Origin: Triglochin maritima
Lineage: Eukaryota; Streptophyta; Magnoliopsida; Alismatales; Juncaginaceae
Length of the DNA stretch: 64,000 bases
Reading direction: 5' to 3'
Assembly (NCBI GenBank): GCA_963682175.1
Contig: OY821770.1
Span: 18,134,501-18,198,500 of the forward strand
Part shown: positions 19,571 through 31,175 of the stretch, piece by piece
Layout of the letters: the number at the start of each line of letters is the position of its first letter
How positions within the stretch are numbered: position 1 is the first letter of the stretch
Notes under the pieces: generated by a model
What the model was told of the DNA's origin: nothing
What the model saw: the letters and a program-made list of their open reading frames with translations, nothing else
The model's database searches: none
Position numbers and translations under genes: made by a program

Positions 19571-21755
19571 TGTAAGATTTCGTGTCCCTATGTATGTGTA
19601 TATTTTAATTTTTTTAGTACAAACATACCTGATCGATTTCATATTTTCATTGATTTTACGTACATGTATATGTTTATTCTAATATCATGTATTCATACAC
19701 ATTAAAATAAACAAAAGAGAGAGGATCACACCTAAAGGTTCTCTAAAACCTTTCAGAAGATCCGGTGTTCCGTTGCTCGTCGAATCGTCCGTCGATTCGC
19801 CTCCAAGTGTTCACCAAACTCTAAACAAGATTAGAGAGAAAGGAGCTAGCCAATCAATCTTTAATTAAGCTTAGAATCTAGCTAATAACCCCTGTAAAAG
19901 CTCATGAGATTTTAATCTCCAAAACTTAAAATACTAAGAGAATTTTCGGATGGGTTAATTGGGTGATTAGGGAGAGAAAGAATTTTGCATGTATACAAAC
20001 AAGTAGGATGAGGGGTCCTTTTATAGTCTCCCAAAACACTCATATATGAACTATTCTATAGTCACGATCTCTTGTTTTTTCTCTCCTAAAATTAATCCCA
20101 ATTTGTCATATAAGCATCCCAAAAAACGTTCGATCAAATCTGAAATTAATTCAACCCATGATCTAATTATTCTCTTAATAATTCAGCCGAAAATCGCGAT
20201 GTTTGGTTAACCGAGATTTCTACTCGGTCGACCGAACCATTCGGTTTTATGCAAGTTCGGATGACCGTGAGCTAGACGGTCGACCGAATAATCATGAGAA
20301 AAATTCACTGGAAAAGTTCGGATGATCCACGTCTCTCACCGATCGACCGTTGACTCACCAAAATTTCTCCTGGTAAATCTCTTCGGACGACCGTGTCACT
20401 TTCGGTCTACCGTCATGTCCCCAAGAAAGCTCCTGGATATTTTCTTTCAGTTGACCGTTTACGCCCGGTTGACCGAACCTAATTGTCCAGGCACTCCAGA
20501 CAATTTTGGTCAACAAATCATGTTATCCGACCTTCGTCCGGTTGACCATTCCTAAGAAACCTCGGTCGACCGAACCCAAAATGGTAGATCGTTTTGGCCC
20601 TGATTTTGCCTTTGTCAAATTTTGGATTTATATCCAACAAAATTTGATCTTTTGGGGTTTTTAGCAAATTCATATCTTATGTAATATATTATCCTATGTA
20701 ATATTAAATTATTACACCCCGTAATATATACACCTCATATGAATTTATTCGTGATTGTAATTATGTCAATTCTCATGACATATTGATTTTATTGATTCAC
20801 CACATGTGTCACTTTTCACATGAAACCCGACACATCATATGAACTTAAACATCAAGCTTCTTGTTTCCCAGTTTTGTGATGTGACTTACAGGAGGATCTA
20901 AGCCAAATTGGCAGCGATATTAATCACTTAATATCTCAAACTATAAGCGGTATCAAGCTACACATTATATTTACCCAATTAGCATAGATGTCTTGTTCCA
21001 CTCGATCTAAACACGATCCATTTAGTAATGTTGGCGCACCACTTGTGTCCGTCCCTTGCCTCATGATATTAAGTATATATACAAAGAAGAAATGTGTCAC
21101 CTTTGTATCATATTCATTTCTTGATCTCTTTAAGCTAATTATAACTATGTGACTTAACTCAAGTTACATTGTGCACATTATAATTTTTCTTTATCAAGGG
21201 ACCCACTAATATCATCACTCAATTAAGAGGGGCAATGATAATCGTTTGACTAGCTATCTTTTCCAGCACAAGTCATGTTCAACCAACTATTGCCTTTATC
21301 ACTATACTCATTGATAGCTTTTGACAATAATCAAATCAAGCACTTCTTGAGTGAAAAGATATGTGTCATATCAAAGGATCCAAGACACAGTAAAACATTA
21401 ATGACACGAAATACAATTCCATAATGTTTTACTTGTTAGGTCTATTCAATATATAAAAGTAATCTTTTCCGCTTTTATATACTCGTGTCGTCAATTATTT
21501 GTAGAGCTACAATAATCGATGACCAACACGACAATCTTATCTCGGTGATTAATGTTCCACGTTAATTACCATGATTGTGAATAACTTTTGATTTATGTAA
21601 ACCATTATCTTTTAGAGCTCTACGGTTAAGGACCAAACACATCGTCATTAACACTTCCAAAAGACGAATACAATAATCAATGAACAAAATGTTTGTACAT
21701 CCAATTCATAATAATTGACATATAAAAGTAAAACTTTTAGAACACATTTCTTTCA
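19571..21755 (-). mobile_element. Solo LTR J (2,185 bp), copia-like
   Basis: TG...CA bounded (TGTAAGATTTCG ... TTTCTTTCA) and flanked by a perfect 5-bp duplication, GTATG (19566-19570 and 21756-21760). Joining the flanks restores the LINE reading GRM-CIKLD. It has no internal region, so it arose by LTR-LTR recombination. A probable TATA box (TATAAAAG, minus) at 20018-20025 suggests minus orientation. An array of CGGTYRACCGAA-like motifs (20222-20580) lies upstream of it. The ORFs inside are not gene-like. Confidence 0.88.
20222..20580. repeat. Array of CGGTYRACCGAA-like motifs in solo LTR J
   Basis: About a dozen degenerate copies, including CGGTCGACCGAA (three exact), CGGTTGACCGAA, CGGTCTACCG and CGGACGACCG. 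The array lies upstream of the putative minus-strand TATA box, as in elements I and H. Confidence 0.8.
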
Positions 21756-21864
21756 GTATGTGTATCAAGCTTGATCTAAGGAAGGCTTACGATTCGGTGT
21801 CTTGGGAGTTCCTTGATGTTGTTATGGAGAGGTTCGGCTTCCCCTTGCTTTGGCAAAAGCTTAT

Positions 21865-23062
21865 TGATGCATTGCATACATTGCATCATATGTGTTTCAT
21901 TTAGAGTAATTTTATATCAATAAATGCTACTAAGGTATGTGTTTAGTCTTATTTACATAATACAGGGACCTGAATGCAAATTACCCATATCCCGAGCACA
22001 AATGCGTGCAAGAGACTCATTGCTATCATAAAAACCAAGTCAAGATTATCGGGATTCAAATGGAAGTTCATCCAAGCATAAAAGCATTCAAAGACCTAAT
22101 TACAAAAAGGCCAAGGACTTAAGCACAAAAGTAGTCAGGGACTTAATTGCAACAAGCCGAGGACCCGAATGCAAATTAAAGTACCAAAATATTATTTTGG
22201 AGAAGTTCTAAAGAAAAATCAATTTGGATCTCCAAATATATGAAAGAATTAATTCGGAGCTCAAAAGAAAGGAAAGAAATCAATCCAGACGCGCAAAGGA
22301 TAGTTAAATCATACCATAAACACACAGGAAAAATCCGGATTAAATCAGAGCAGATATTCCGGCGGAATCGCCACATCTCACATGTATTGTGAGGCGGAAA
22401 CGCCGCACCCCTTGCGATCCGTGGCTCTGAATTTTTTCCAGTCGTGTCTTGACACATGTACTTTCCTATTTTATACTTAGGTCCATTGTATCGGCTATAA
22501 ATAGCCCCGAAACGTTGTTGTAAAGGGTCTTAGTTTTTGTTCCATATTTTAGTAATAAAATTCTGTTCTTTTAATTCTTGTTTTTAGTTTTCTTTTGTAG
22601 TTTCTCTAGGACCCATTCTCCTTCCCTCCAACCATGAGTTTCTAACTCTCTCCAAAGGGTGGGGGTGACGGATTTAGGGTGATGAGAAGAAGAATAAAGT
22701 TATTATTTTAATTCCGTGTTAGTATATTTTGATTACTTGAGTTTATGTTGAGTCATTTATCATGTTATGCTTCATAACTAATATGATTTATTATAAGTTT
22801 CAGAATTCTCTAATCTAAACCCGATATCTAAACCTCCACCCACTGGACTCCCATCCATCTTTACTTTATTTTTAATTTGTTTTTGTTGTTCTTGCTTTAC
22901 ATAATTAAAAACCAAAAATCTCAAACCAAACTTATTTTTCTCTCTTTCTATCCCTAATCGAAAATCACAAAAATAACAATATCTCTCTCTCCTTGTGTTC
23001 GACCCGTACTTGTCACGTCTTCATTGACGCCGTGCACTTGCGGTATAAATAAAATTCTATCA
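21865..23062 (+). repeat. 5' LTR of element B (1,198 bp)
   Basis: Starts TGATGCATTGCATACATTGC and ends ...ATTCTATCA, followed by AGTTTT and the primer site. The TATA box is in GGCTATAAATAGCC (22493-22506). Two palindromes (CCGGCGGAATCGCC at 22358-22371 and GGCGGAAACGCCGC near 22393) lie about 90-135 bp upstream. Confidence 0.92.
22493..22506 (+). promoter_or_regulatory. TATA box of the element B LTR
   Basis: GGCTATAAATAGCC, itself a near-palindrome. It matches the element A LTR box on the opposite strand. Confidence 0.7.
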
Positions 23063-23068
23063 AGTTTT

Positions 23069-23086
23069 TGGCGCCGTTGCCGGGGA
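23069..23086 (+). other. Primer-binding site of element B (tRNA-Asp)
   Basis: TGGCGCCGTTGCCGGGGA, complementary to the 3' end of plant tRNA-Asp including CCA, six bases after the LTR. Confidence 0.93.
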
Positions 23087-23222
23087 GGCGACGAAGATTT
23101 TTGTTTATTTTAGTGATTTTGATTTTTTTCTGTTTATCGTGTGCGCGATCTAACTATTTGGATTTGCGTTTCAGGAGACAACAGAGTTCGCGGCAAAATC
23201 CGGGCACATTCGGAGCTATAAA

Positions 23223-23278
23223 GGCGGCGAAATCGCCGCATCTCAAGTTTAACCTGTGGCGGATCCGCCGCACATCTG
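23223..23278. repeat. GC palindromes in the leader of element B
   Basis: GGCGGCGAAATCGCCGC (from about 23223) and GGCGGATCCGCC (from about 23263) occupy the same leader position as the two palindromes in element A. Between 23279 and 24387 there is no gene; an (AAAAT)n tract lies at about 24296-24341. Confidence 0.85.
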
Positions 23279-24387
23279 AAGCATCTGAGCTTCAATTTTT
23301 TCTGGGGTCGTTTCCATCTCGGGGTGGACGCGTAGAGCATCTGGGAAGTTTCGAGAGCGGGCGGCGAACCCGTCTGAGCATTGCGGAGGTAACTTTTCTT
23401 GCCTTTCTCGTAAAATCTTAATTTTCGAAAAGTTCCCTTTCGTAGAACTGCACGTGTTAGGGCAAAATTCCATAATTGGCAATAATTCAACTCTGACCTA
23501 AAAATTGGCAAAATTAGAAGGACTTAGTGCATGCATCATATAGTGTTTTGTTTGCATTATTCTTGCTAAATTTGTGCAAATTAATTCTTGTTGAAGAGTG
23601 TTGGAGGCAAGGTACGTGCACGGTTTTTATCGATTGCATTTAAGCATATAATCTAGTTTGCATACAACCTTGCAATTGCCCCCCACTAAAAAGACCAATG
23701 TTTGACTATCTTTGCTAGATTTAAGTTAAACTATCTTAAGGGCAACTCCGTAGGAAAAGATACAGTGGGGATTTCATCACCCTTCCGTGACCCACAAATC
23801 ACAATCCTAAAGTGCCACCCAAGCCTTAAAATTTAAAATCAATTAGACATTGGCCCCTAAGGACTCAGACTCAATTAAGGAGAAGATTGGTCTGACTTGC
23901 TATGACCTGAAGCTGATCGAATTTAATTTAGTGTCTAAAAAGTGTTTTGTGTTGACGTAAGTCTTCCAAGCGAAGTGGTTGTCTAATTGGCACCGACTCT
24001 GTCGGAAGCGCCCCTACTAGCTATACACTGCCTGGCCAATTTGGTTTAATTAGTGAGGGAGGTGAATCAAGCAAATCAATTCGACTCAACCAGTTAGGAG
24101 TCGTCTAGAGTTAAGCGACACTAGGTCTAGGATTGTTTGGACCGTGTTTGCTTAGGAAATTTCTGACCGACCCTCTTTTCTATCTTTAGAGTTAAGTTTC
24201 CCTTCTCATCTGAGTTTTCTTTCTCTTCTCACCTCAATTCTCTAGATTAGGATTTCTTTCTCATCTTTCCCCATTCTATTGTTTGTTTCCTTTTTTGAAA
24301 AAAATAAAATAAAATAAAATAAAATAAAAAATAAAATAAAAAAATCAATTGATTCTTGAAATTGATTTGGGAATTTAAATTTCGAAT

Positions 24388-27300
24388 TTGAATTCAAAAA
24401 TTGATTCAAACCGGTGCACTCAGATTTGGATTCGGGACTTTAGTAGCCCCAATCCACCTGTTGCACCACCTCACCCGGATCCAATGGGTGAGAATGTAGT
24501 GGACCCACCTGTTGCACAACCTATGACTCTGAGGGATCGGTGCTACCCAACGATGGCTGCTCAGCCATCGTGCATCGTTATGCCTGTCATACCGAGTCGC
24601 GACTTCGAACTAAAGGCACAATACCTGAGTATGTTGCCCAAGTTCACCTCTAAGGAAGACCCTTATCTCTTCCTTAGAGAATTTGAGGAAATCTGCTCTC
24701 TTATGCAATACCAGCATATCTCTGAGGAGGCAGTGCGTCTGAAATTCGTGCCTTTAGCATTGAAGGACGACACTAAGAAATGGCTATATAGTCTAGCCGA
24801 AAGATCTATTAGGAGTTGGGCCGAGTTTGTTCAAGTTTTCTTAAAGAAATATTTCCCCAACCATAAGACTATTAGGATTAGGAATGAAATTGTTGCATTC
24901 GTTCAATCTGAGAGCGAGTCGTTATATTCCTATTTAGAAAGATTTAAAAGTCTGTTGACCCAATGCCCTCATCATGGAATTCCAAGATGGCAATTGTGCC
25001 AAATTATCTATGAGGGATTGACACCCACATCTAGGGTTATGCTAGAATTTGTAAGCCAAGGAAGCTTTATGTCCAAAAATGAGAATGATGCTTGGATTTT
25101 TCTTGAGGATTTAGCCGAAAACAACATGCAATGGGACAATGCTAGAGCACCGATTAACACGAGTATTGGATCTAGAATAGCAAGTCAACCCAAACCAGGT
25201 GTCTTAGCTGTAGATGCTACCGTAGCTGCTGAAGCAAAACTAGCTACCCTTATGCGTAGAATGGAAAGTTTAGAGCTAAACACCCGACCCCTAGTAAATC
25301 AAGCATTCTCTATCACTTGCTCTAGATGTGGTCAGACTGGTCATATAATGGAGGATTGTGCGGACATGGAACAAGTTAATGCCACCTTTAACCATTCTAG
25401 AAATGACCCATACGCATCAACCTATAACCCGGGTTGGCGTAATCATCCCAATCTTTCATGGAGCCAACAAGGTCACCCTCCTAGACAACAACCAAACCCG
25501 TATAACCAAAATAATACATCATATGGGTTTAGTAATAATGGAGATTATGATGTTAGATTGACGAGCTTGGAAAATTTGGTTAAAACTTTTATGCAAACAA
25601 CCAACCAATCCTTCCAAAGGCTAGAAACACAAATCAGCCAACTAGCAGAAATAGTAGGTGAAAGAGAAAAGGGTCAGTTTCCAAGTCAACCTGAGGTGAA
25701 CCCAAGATCTAATAATCAATATCAGCCCTATCAACCACCTTCAGGAAATCACAACCCTAGACCGGTTCAAATGGTTCATGAGGAAGGACCGTTCCAACAA
25801 ATAAATGCAGTTGTATCATTACGGTCTGGAAAACAAGTTGATAACAATGTGGTAAATCCTAGAAGTCCTAATCAATCTAGCCGTCAAGCACCCACATATG
25901 ACCTGACCATTGAACCTGAAGTCCAAATTGAAAAGCCCAACCTACTTACTCAACCTGAACTTGAGCGAGTCTATGTTCCTAAAGCCTCATTCCCCAATAG
26001 ACTCAAGAAGAACTCAAGTGCACAAATGGAGAAAATCTTGGAAGTATTTAAGCAAGTTAAGGTAAATATTCCACTCTTAGATATGATTCAACAAATACCT
26101 GCTTATGCTAAATTCTTAAAAGATCTGTGCACTAAAAAGAGAAAAACGAACATACCAAAGAAGACATTCTTAACTGCTAACATAAGCTCTATTCTGTCAA
26201 ACTCATCTCCTATAAAGTATAAGGACCATGGGTGTCCCACAATTTCATGTGCGATAGGAGATACTTTTATCAACAAAGCCCTTCTAGACCTTGGTGCTAG
26301 TGTTAACTTACTCTCGTTCTCTGTCTACGAGCAACTCAACCTTTGTCCACTAAAACCCTCTAAGACAACCCTTCAATTTGCTGATTGCTCTATTAAGAAA
26401 CCAAGAGGTATAGTAGAGGATGTTTTGATTAAGGTTGGTGATGAGAATTAAATTTATACCGCAAGTGCACGGCGTCAATGAAGACGTGGCAAGTACGGGT
26501 CGAACAGAAGGAGGGAGAGATTTGTTATTAGTGTGATTTCGATTGGGGGAAAGAATGAGAGAAGAATAAATTGAGATTTTTGTGTTTTAATTATCTAAAG
26601 CAAGAAACATGAACGATTAAAACTAAAACAAGAATAAAGAAGTGAATTCCGTTGGGTGGAGGTTTAGATTTAAGGTTTAGATTAGAGAATTCAGAAACTT
26701 ATAATAAATCATGTTACTTATGAAGCATTACATGATAAATGATTTAACATAAACTCAAGTAATCAAAATATACTAATCACGAAATTAAAATAATAACATT
26801 TATTCATCTTCTCTTCACCCTAAATCCGTCACCTCCACCCTTTGGAAAGAGTTAGAAACTCATGGATGGGAGGAAGGAGAAGGGATCCTAGAGGAATTAC
26901 AAAAGAAAACTAAAAATAAGAAATAAAACAACATAAATTTATTAAACTAAGGAATAAAAACTAGAACATAAGCTAAGGGACCAAAGACCATTTTTACATC
27001 GTTCTCGGGGCTATTTATAGTTGCTACAAGGGACCTAAGTATAACATTGGAAAGTACACGTGTCCAAACACGACTGGACAAAATTGAAGCACACAGATTG
27101 CTAAGGGGGCGGCAGAATCGCCGCATGGTGTATGTGTTGTGCGGCGGAAACGCCGCAATATATTCTCTGATTTCATCCGGATTTTTGCTGTGTGTTTATG
27201 GTATGATTTGATCCTCCTTTGCGCGTCTGGATGATTTCTTTCTATTCCCTTGAGCTCCGAATTATTTCCTTCATATATTTGGAGATCCACCTTGATTTTT

Positions 27301-27996
27301 CTTTAGATTTTCTCCAAGATAATATTTTGGTGCTTTAATTGCAATTAGGTCCTTGGCTTTTTGCAATTAACTCCCCGGCTACTTTTGTGCTTAAGTCCTT
27401 GACCTTTTTGTAATTAGGTCCTTGAATGATTTTATGGTTGGATGAACTTCCATTTGACTCCCGATAATCTTGACTTGGTCTTTATGATAGAAATGAGTCT
27501 TTTGCACACGTTTGTGCTCGGGATGTGGGTAATTTGCATTCAGGTCCCTGTATTCTGTAAATAAGACTAAACACATACCTTAGTAGCATTTATTGATATA
27601 AAAGTAATCTAAATGAAAGACATATGATGCAATGTATGCAATGCATCAGTTGGTGACTTCATTTACCCAGTGGATTTTGTCGTTCTAGACACTGAACCTG
27701 TTGTCGATCCTAAGAGACAAATCCCTGTGATACTAGGCAGACCCTTTTTAGCCACTTCTGAAGCTTTGATAAATTGCCGAAATGGGCTCATGCAACTATC
27801 TTTTGGAAACTTAAAGGCTGAATTTAATAGCTTTCATGTTGATAATGAACCGGAAATAGTATGCAATCAAAGTGATGTTGTGATGAGATCGCGTATCTAT
27901 AAGATTTCTGAATCAAATAAATCATTACAAACTCAAAAAGAAAGTGTGAAAAGGGGAGTAATTCTTCGACACACCCACCATCACTCGAGCAAATAA
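24388..27996 (+). pseudogene. gag-pro of element B, interrupted by a solo LTR
   Basis: An open frame from 24388 (an alternative ATG at 24484 begins the conserved MGENVVDPPVAQP). The gag core (LREFEEICSLMQYQ ... EFVQVFLKKYFP) spans about residues 92-155. A CCHC knuckle, CSRCGQTGHIMEDC, lies near residue 311, and a protease core, ALLDLGASVNLL, near residue 632. At codon 685 the frame runs into the solo LTR and stops at 26451. The remaining protease C-terminus (YPVDFVVLDT ... VILGRPFLATSEALIN) continues at 27654-27996. The ORF is otherwise intact, so the LTR insertion may be the main lesion. Confidence 0.9.
26439..27648 (-). mobile_element. Solo LTR of the A/B family (1,210 bp)
   Basis: TGATGAGAATT ... 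GCAATGCATCA, flanked by a perfect 5-bp duplication, GTTGG (26434-26438 and 27649-27653). Element C has the uninterrupted site at about 12060-12085. It carries two GCGGCG palindromes near 27108-27158. Minus orientation. Confidence 0.95.
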
Positions 27997-28403
27997 GAGA
28001 ACCAATACATGTGAGGGGTGTGGAATCTGTGACTCAGGACTCTCATTGCAACATGGGGAACAATTCAACTGGATACATGCACCAACATGGTGTCATTCAA
28101 TCCAGTTCTGACTATGGTTGACTCTGAGCAAATTCAATCCCTCCACCACAGTTGACGCAGGTAATAAGTGCATTTGCTTTATCTTTGCGTACATTGAGGA
28201 CAATGCATGATTTAGGTGTGGGGGGATGTTTATGTTTCTATCTATCTATATATATTCTTAGAAAGAAAAAAATTCAATGTTCCATGACATAGCTTAAGAT
28301 TGAACTGCCAAAACCCGTGTACAAAATGCATTGAGTTTTTTTTCCTTATTATATAATTCTGCTTGTACAAAATGCATTGAGTTTTTGTTCCTTAAGTCTG
28401 CCA

Positions 28404-29387
28404 ATGCTCCAGAAAATTCTCCCCAACTAATGCCTTCATTCAAGCGCCCCCATCGATTTGTACCTATATGACGCCGACCCCTTCAAATTGAGTCCTCACA
28501 TTTGCCGATGGGCACCCTATGGTACAATAGGAGGTTCACCGTGTGATAGAGCCATTCATCCACCTCTTCGATGTTGGTGAAGAGAGTGAAATTAACGCCC
28601 ACATGTTGGGAATGAAGATTTTTTTATTCCCACAGCCCCGTCTTCGGCCATCGCCGATTGTCCCAAGAACCCTCCACTTATGTTACGCGGTGGTTGGGGG
28701 TGCTAGAGCCCCACCTCGATCCCCTCTATTTGTTCTTCCATCCTCACTTCGTGTTGGACAAAGTGCTCTTATTGATTCGCCAACCGTTCTTTCAAATCTT
28801 CCAACATTTCAAGTATTTTCCAATTCGACGAAGAAGTGTCATTCTTGCATGTCATGGCAGCGTCCTCTCCCAAGCCCGATGGCTCTGAAAATAGTTTGTC
28901 GCCAACCCCACTGGGGTTCCATTGAGGGAGCACAAAAATGCAATGGGTACGTCGAATTCACATTGGTGAATTCAACTTCACATCACACCAATCCACACAA
29001 TGAAACACAAAATTGAGAGAACCAAGGGAATTCGTGATCAAGTACCACTTCGAGAAGGAAATCTCCACTAATTTCAGTTATTACAAATTCAGTAAACCCA
29101 AAATTACATCACAAACTCATATTTATACCCTCCAGTGGCCCCACCAATTTCGTAATTTCCTAGGGATCCCCTTATAATTTAACCACTTAAAACCCTCACT
29201 TGTTGCCTAACTAATTTTTTTTTCATGTAACCCATTCTTTAACGGGTAAATATTGGTTGCCCCTCGACTCTCGTGCCTTTGCATGTAGGTCCCCCAACCT
29301 GGGTTGTCACCTTCTCCGCATCTTGGCCGCCTTTTCCACCAGTCGTCGGCTGTCTCTAGACATTTCTGACTCTCCTCACCACACATG
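28404..29387. other. Unclassified DNA between elements B and G
   Basis: Not matched elsewhere in the window. It includes a moderately GC-rich stretch (28540-28930) with overlapping open frames up to 157 codons and no recognised domain. An AT-richer part follows, with a TATA-like string on the minus strand near 29135. It may include the lost 5' part of copia element G. Confidence 0.4.
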
Positions 29388-29519
29388 TTAAATTTGCAAA
29401 CAATATTAATACCACTGAAGAAACTACTAAGTATTTTGATGGTTGTTATAATCCTAAATGGGTTGAGGCCATGAACAAGGAAATATAACCACTTAAGCTT
29501 AACAAAACTTGGAGCCATG
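29388..29519 (+). pseudogene. N-terminal piece of the element G reverse transcriptase
   Basis: Reads ...NPKWVEAMNKEI, then a TAA, then PLKLNKTW, the usual first motif of the copia RT domain. It is interrupted by element H. Confidence 0.8.
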
Positions 29520-31133
29520 TGTTGGCTTCTTGGCCTCATTACTCTTAATTTTGATTATTAACAAACTAATATTATGCACAATTCCAATTAACACATCACA
29601 CGCATCATATTGTCAAATTACATATATATTGTATTTTCCTAACATTGTAGGTGCTCAAACCAAATGACTAATCAACTTTAAGATCAAGGCTCAATACTTG
29701 TAATCAAAGATCAAGGATTTCTTCACATGTAATTTTCTATTTCTTTGAGTCATAAGATCAAATGTACACTTGATGCGCAAAAGGATTATCCGTCTCTATC
29801 TGTCGACCGAGTTAGCTTCGAACTACCGATCGTGTCTCAAACGGACTACCAAGTCCCCTTCGGTGAATTGATCCCATCTACTCAGTAGCATTCAGACCCT
29901 TCCTGAAACTCTTGATTCGGATTACCGCATGTGGATCGGTGAATTGTTACCATATGCTTAGTAGCATTCGTACCTTCCCTGTAATTCTTGATTCGGTCTA
30001 CCAAATTAGAATCGGTCATCCGAAAATATCCTTTGCTTTGTAATTCTAAAGACAAGATCCTATAATCCCACATGGTAATAAATTTGTTGAGTGTTTTTCA
30101 ATGGATTTATCTTTTGTCGTCTAGATAAACATTTTGAAATATCCTTAACAGTTTACCGAGCTTTAGTCGGTTGACAGATTTCTTTGTTCCTAATCAGCGT
30201 GCAATGATTCTTTTCCACGCTGCTTTTTGACCATTACCGCTCAACCAACTTTTGAGTCATAACTGTCAGTGAAAAACTCATGCATACTTTGGTCTACTGA
30301 ATAGCCTGTGGTTAACCGAAGCCGATTAATCAGAGTCTGACATTTCCTTACTATCCATCTTAGCCCGGTGAACCGAACTGTATTCGATGCACCGAGTTTA
30401 ATTGGATCAAAATAGAAAAATGTTACTGGAAGTTGGTGAACGATTATCCAGACAATATTTGGTCAACCAAAGTCTTCATTCTGACCAAGTCATTTAACAT
30501 TTTTTCGGAAGACCATTTGTTTCCCGGTCAACCGAACTTGCTCAAAAATCTGCCCGAGCTTAACTCCTAGCTTGCTTCTCATTGGTCCTAATTTCACCAA
30601 CTCATGTAACGACTCTATTTTCTTTGAAGTCCATAAAAGCATCATTTAAGAGATACAATCAACACTTTACTTGCCAAAAATATTTCATATTCTTGTGCTC
30701 CCAAATTCAAAATCTCCAAAACTCAAACAACTCCCAAACTTCAATCAATTCACTCAAAGTTCAAATCCAATCCTTTGAGTGTGTTCATGTTAGAGTTCAA
30801 CAACTTCCATCACCTTCCATTTTTTTGTAAAGCTTCGAAGAAGCTCTCTCTCAGGTTGTGAGAGGATATTCGAGGAAGGCAATGATGTTCTCAAGGCTCC
30901 AATTGTAATAGGGTTTATCTTCGACCCGGAACGAAGAGATTAGTGAATTCTCGAGTAGGGATCGGAGGATCGATTGAAACTTAAGGGGAGGACTAGATCA
31001 CGGTGGTGTCATCCAACCTCTATAAAATCTTTTGCTTTGCAATCTTTTCATTTCTATTTTAATTGTGTTTTTTAGCCTAATTAGCAAATGATCTATTCAC
31101 CATATCCAGATTATTGATCGATGTAATTTACAA
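29520..31133 (+). repeat. Left LTR of element H (1,614 bp)
   Basis: TGTTGG ... TTTACA. Degenerate CGGTYRACCGAA-like motifs fill 29796-30545, upstream of a CATAAAAG box at about 30632 (TATAAAAA in the right LTR at 42466). Confidence 0.9.
29796..30545. repeat. Degenerate CGGTYRACCGAA array in U3 of element H
   Basis: About fifteen to twenty decayed copies, for example TCGACCGAGTT, CGGTTAACCGAAG variants, CGGTGAACCGAA and CGGTCAACCGAA. The right LTR has the matching array at about 40383-41115 and 42357-42372. Confidence 0.75.
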
Positions 31134-31135
31134 TT

Positions 31136-31147
31136 GGTATCAGAGCA
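31136..31147 (+). other. Primer-binding site of element H (initiator tRNA-Met)
   Basis: TGGTATCAGAGC, two bases after the left LTR. Confidence 0.95.
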
Positions 31148-31175
31148 TAGGTTTACTCAGTTAGTCTATTTAGCC

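Larger units (their letters stand above)
15646..21864 (+). mobile_element. LINE D: L1-type non-LTR retrotransposon, broken and 3'-truncated
   Basis: Begins after the A-like fragment with a purine-rich leader and the ORF1 start ATGGATCC at 15761. ORF1 (DUF4283-type, CCHC remnant) is followed by ORF2 (endonuclease, reverse transcriptase). It is interrupted by solo LTR J (19571-21755, target duplication GTATG) and cut off at 21864 by element B. The part of the RT after LRKAYDSVSWEFLD and the 3' tail are not found in the window. LINE E (32010-37806) is a related copy with a fuller 3' half. Confidence 0.88.
17841..21864 (+). pseudogene. ORF2 of LINE D (endonuclease and partial reverse transcriptase), interrupted
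   Basis: The start MIVKFWNVRGANGPG matches the usual start of plant LINE ORF2. Endonuclease motifs include LMEHKVKLKKI, GGDFNCIRHGGEKRG (near 18247), FTWMNSS and the terminal SDHAML (near 18510). There are frameshifts at about 17930-18000 and a TGA near 18563. RT motifs include APGPDGMNV (near 19197), SITLIPKKK (near 19325), DDYRPMSLCNMTYR (near 19368) and SAFVKG. The frame is broken by solo LTR J at 19571 and resumes at 21756 with IKLDLRKAYDSVSWEFLD. It ends where element B inserted. Confidence 0.85.
21865..28403 (+). mobile_element. Element B: Ty3/gypsy gag-pro element, A-family LTR, 3' LTR missing
   Basis: In plus orientation: 5' LTR (21865-23062), tRNA-Asp primer site, leader with GC palindromes, gag-pro (24388-27996, interrupted by a solo LTR) and a tail with GATTTAGGTGTGGGGGG (28212-28228). 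The tail matches element A's tail, reading minus from about 500 down to about 340, then stops near 28403 without a 3' LTR. A 31-bp stretch (TGTACAAAATGCATTGAG...) is duplicated at about 28318 and 28375. The 5' end lies inside LINE D; the 5 bp before it are CTTAT (21860-21864), with no partner seen. No RT or integrase is present. Confidence 0.88.

Noticed and set aside
21860..28403. CTTAT before element B as half of its target duplication.
   Set aside because: No CTTAT or 3' LTR is found at the right end of B, so the duplication cannot be confirmed.
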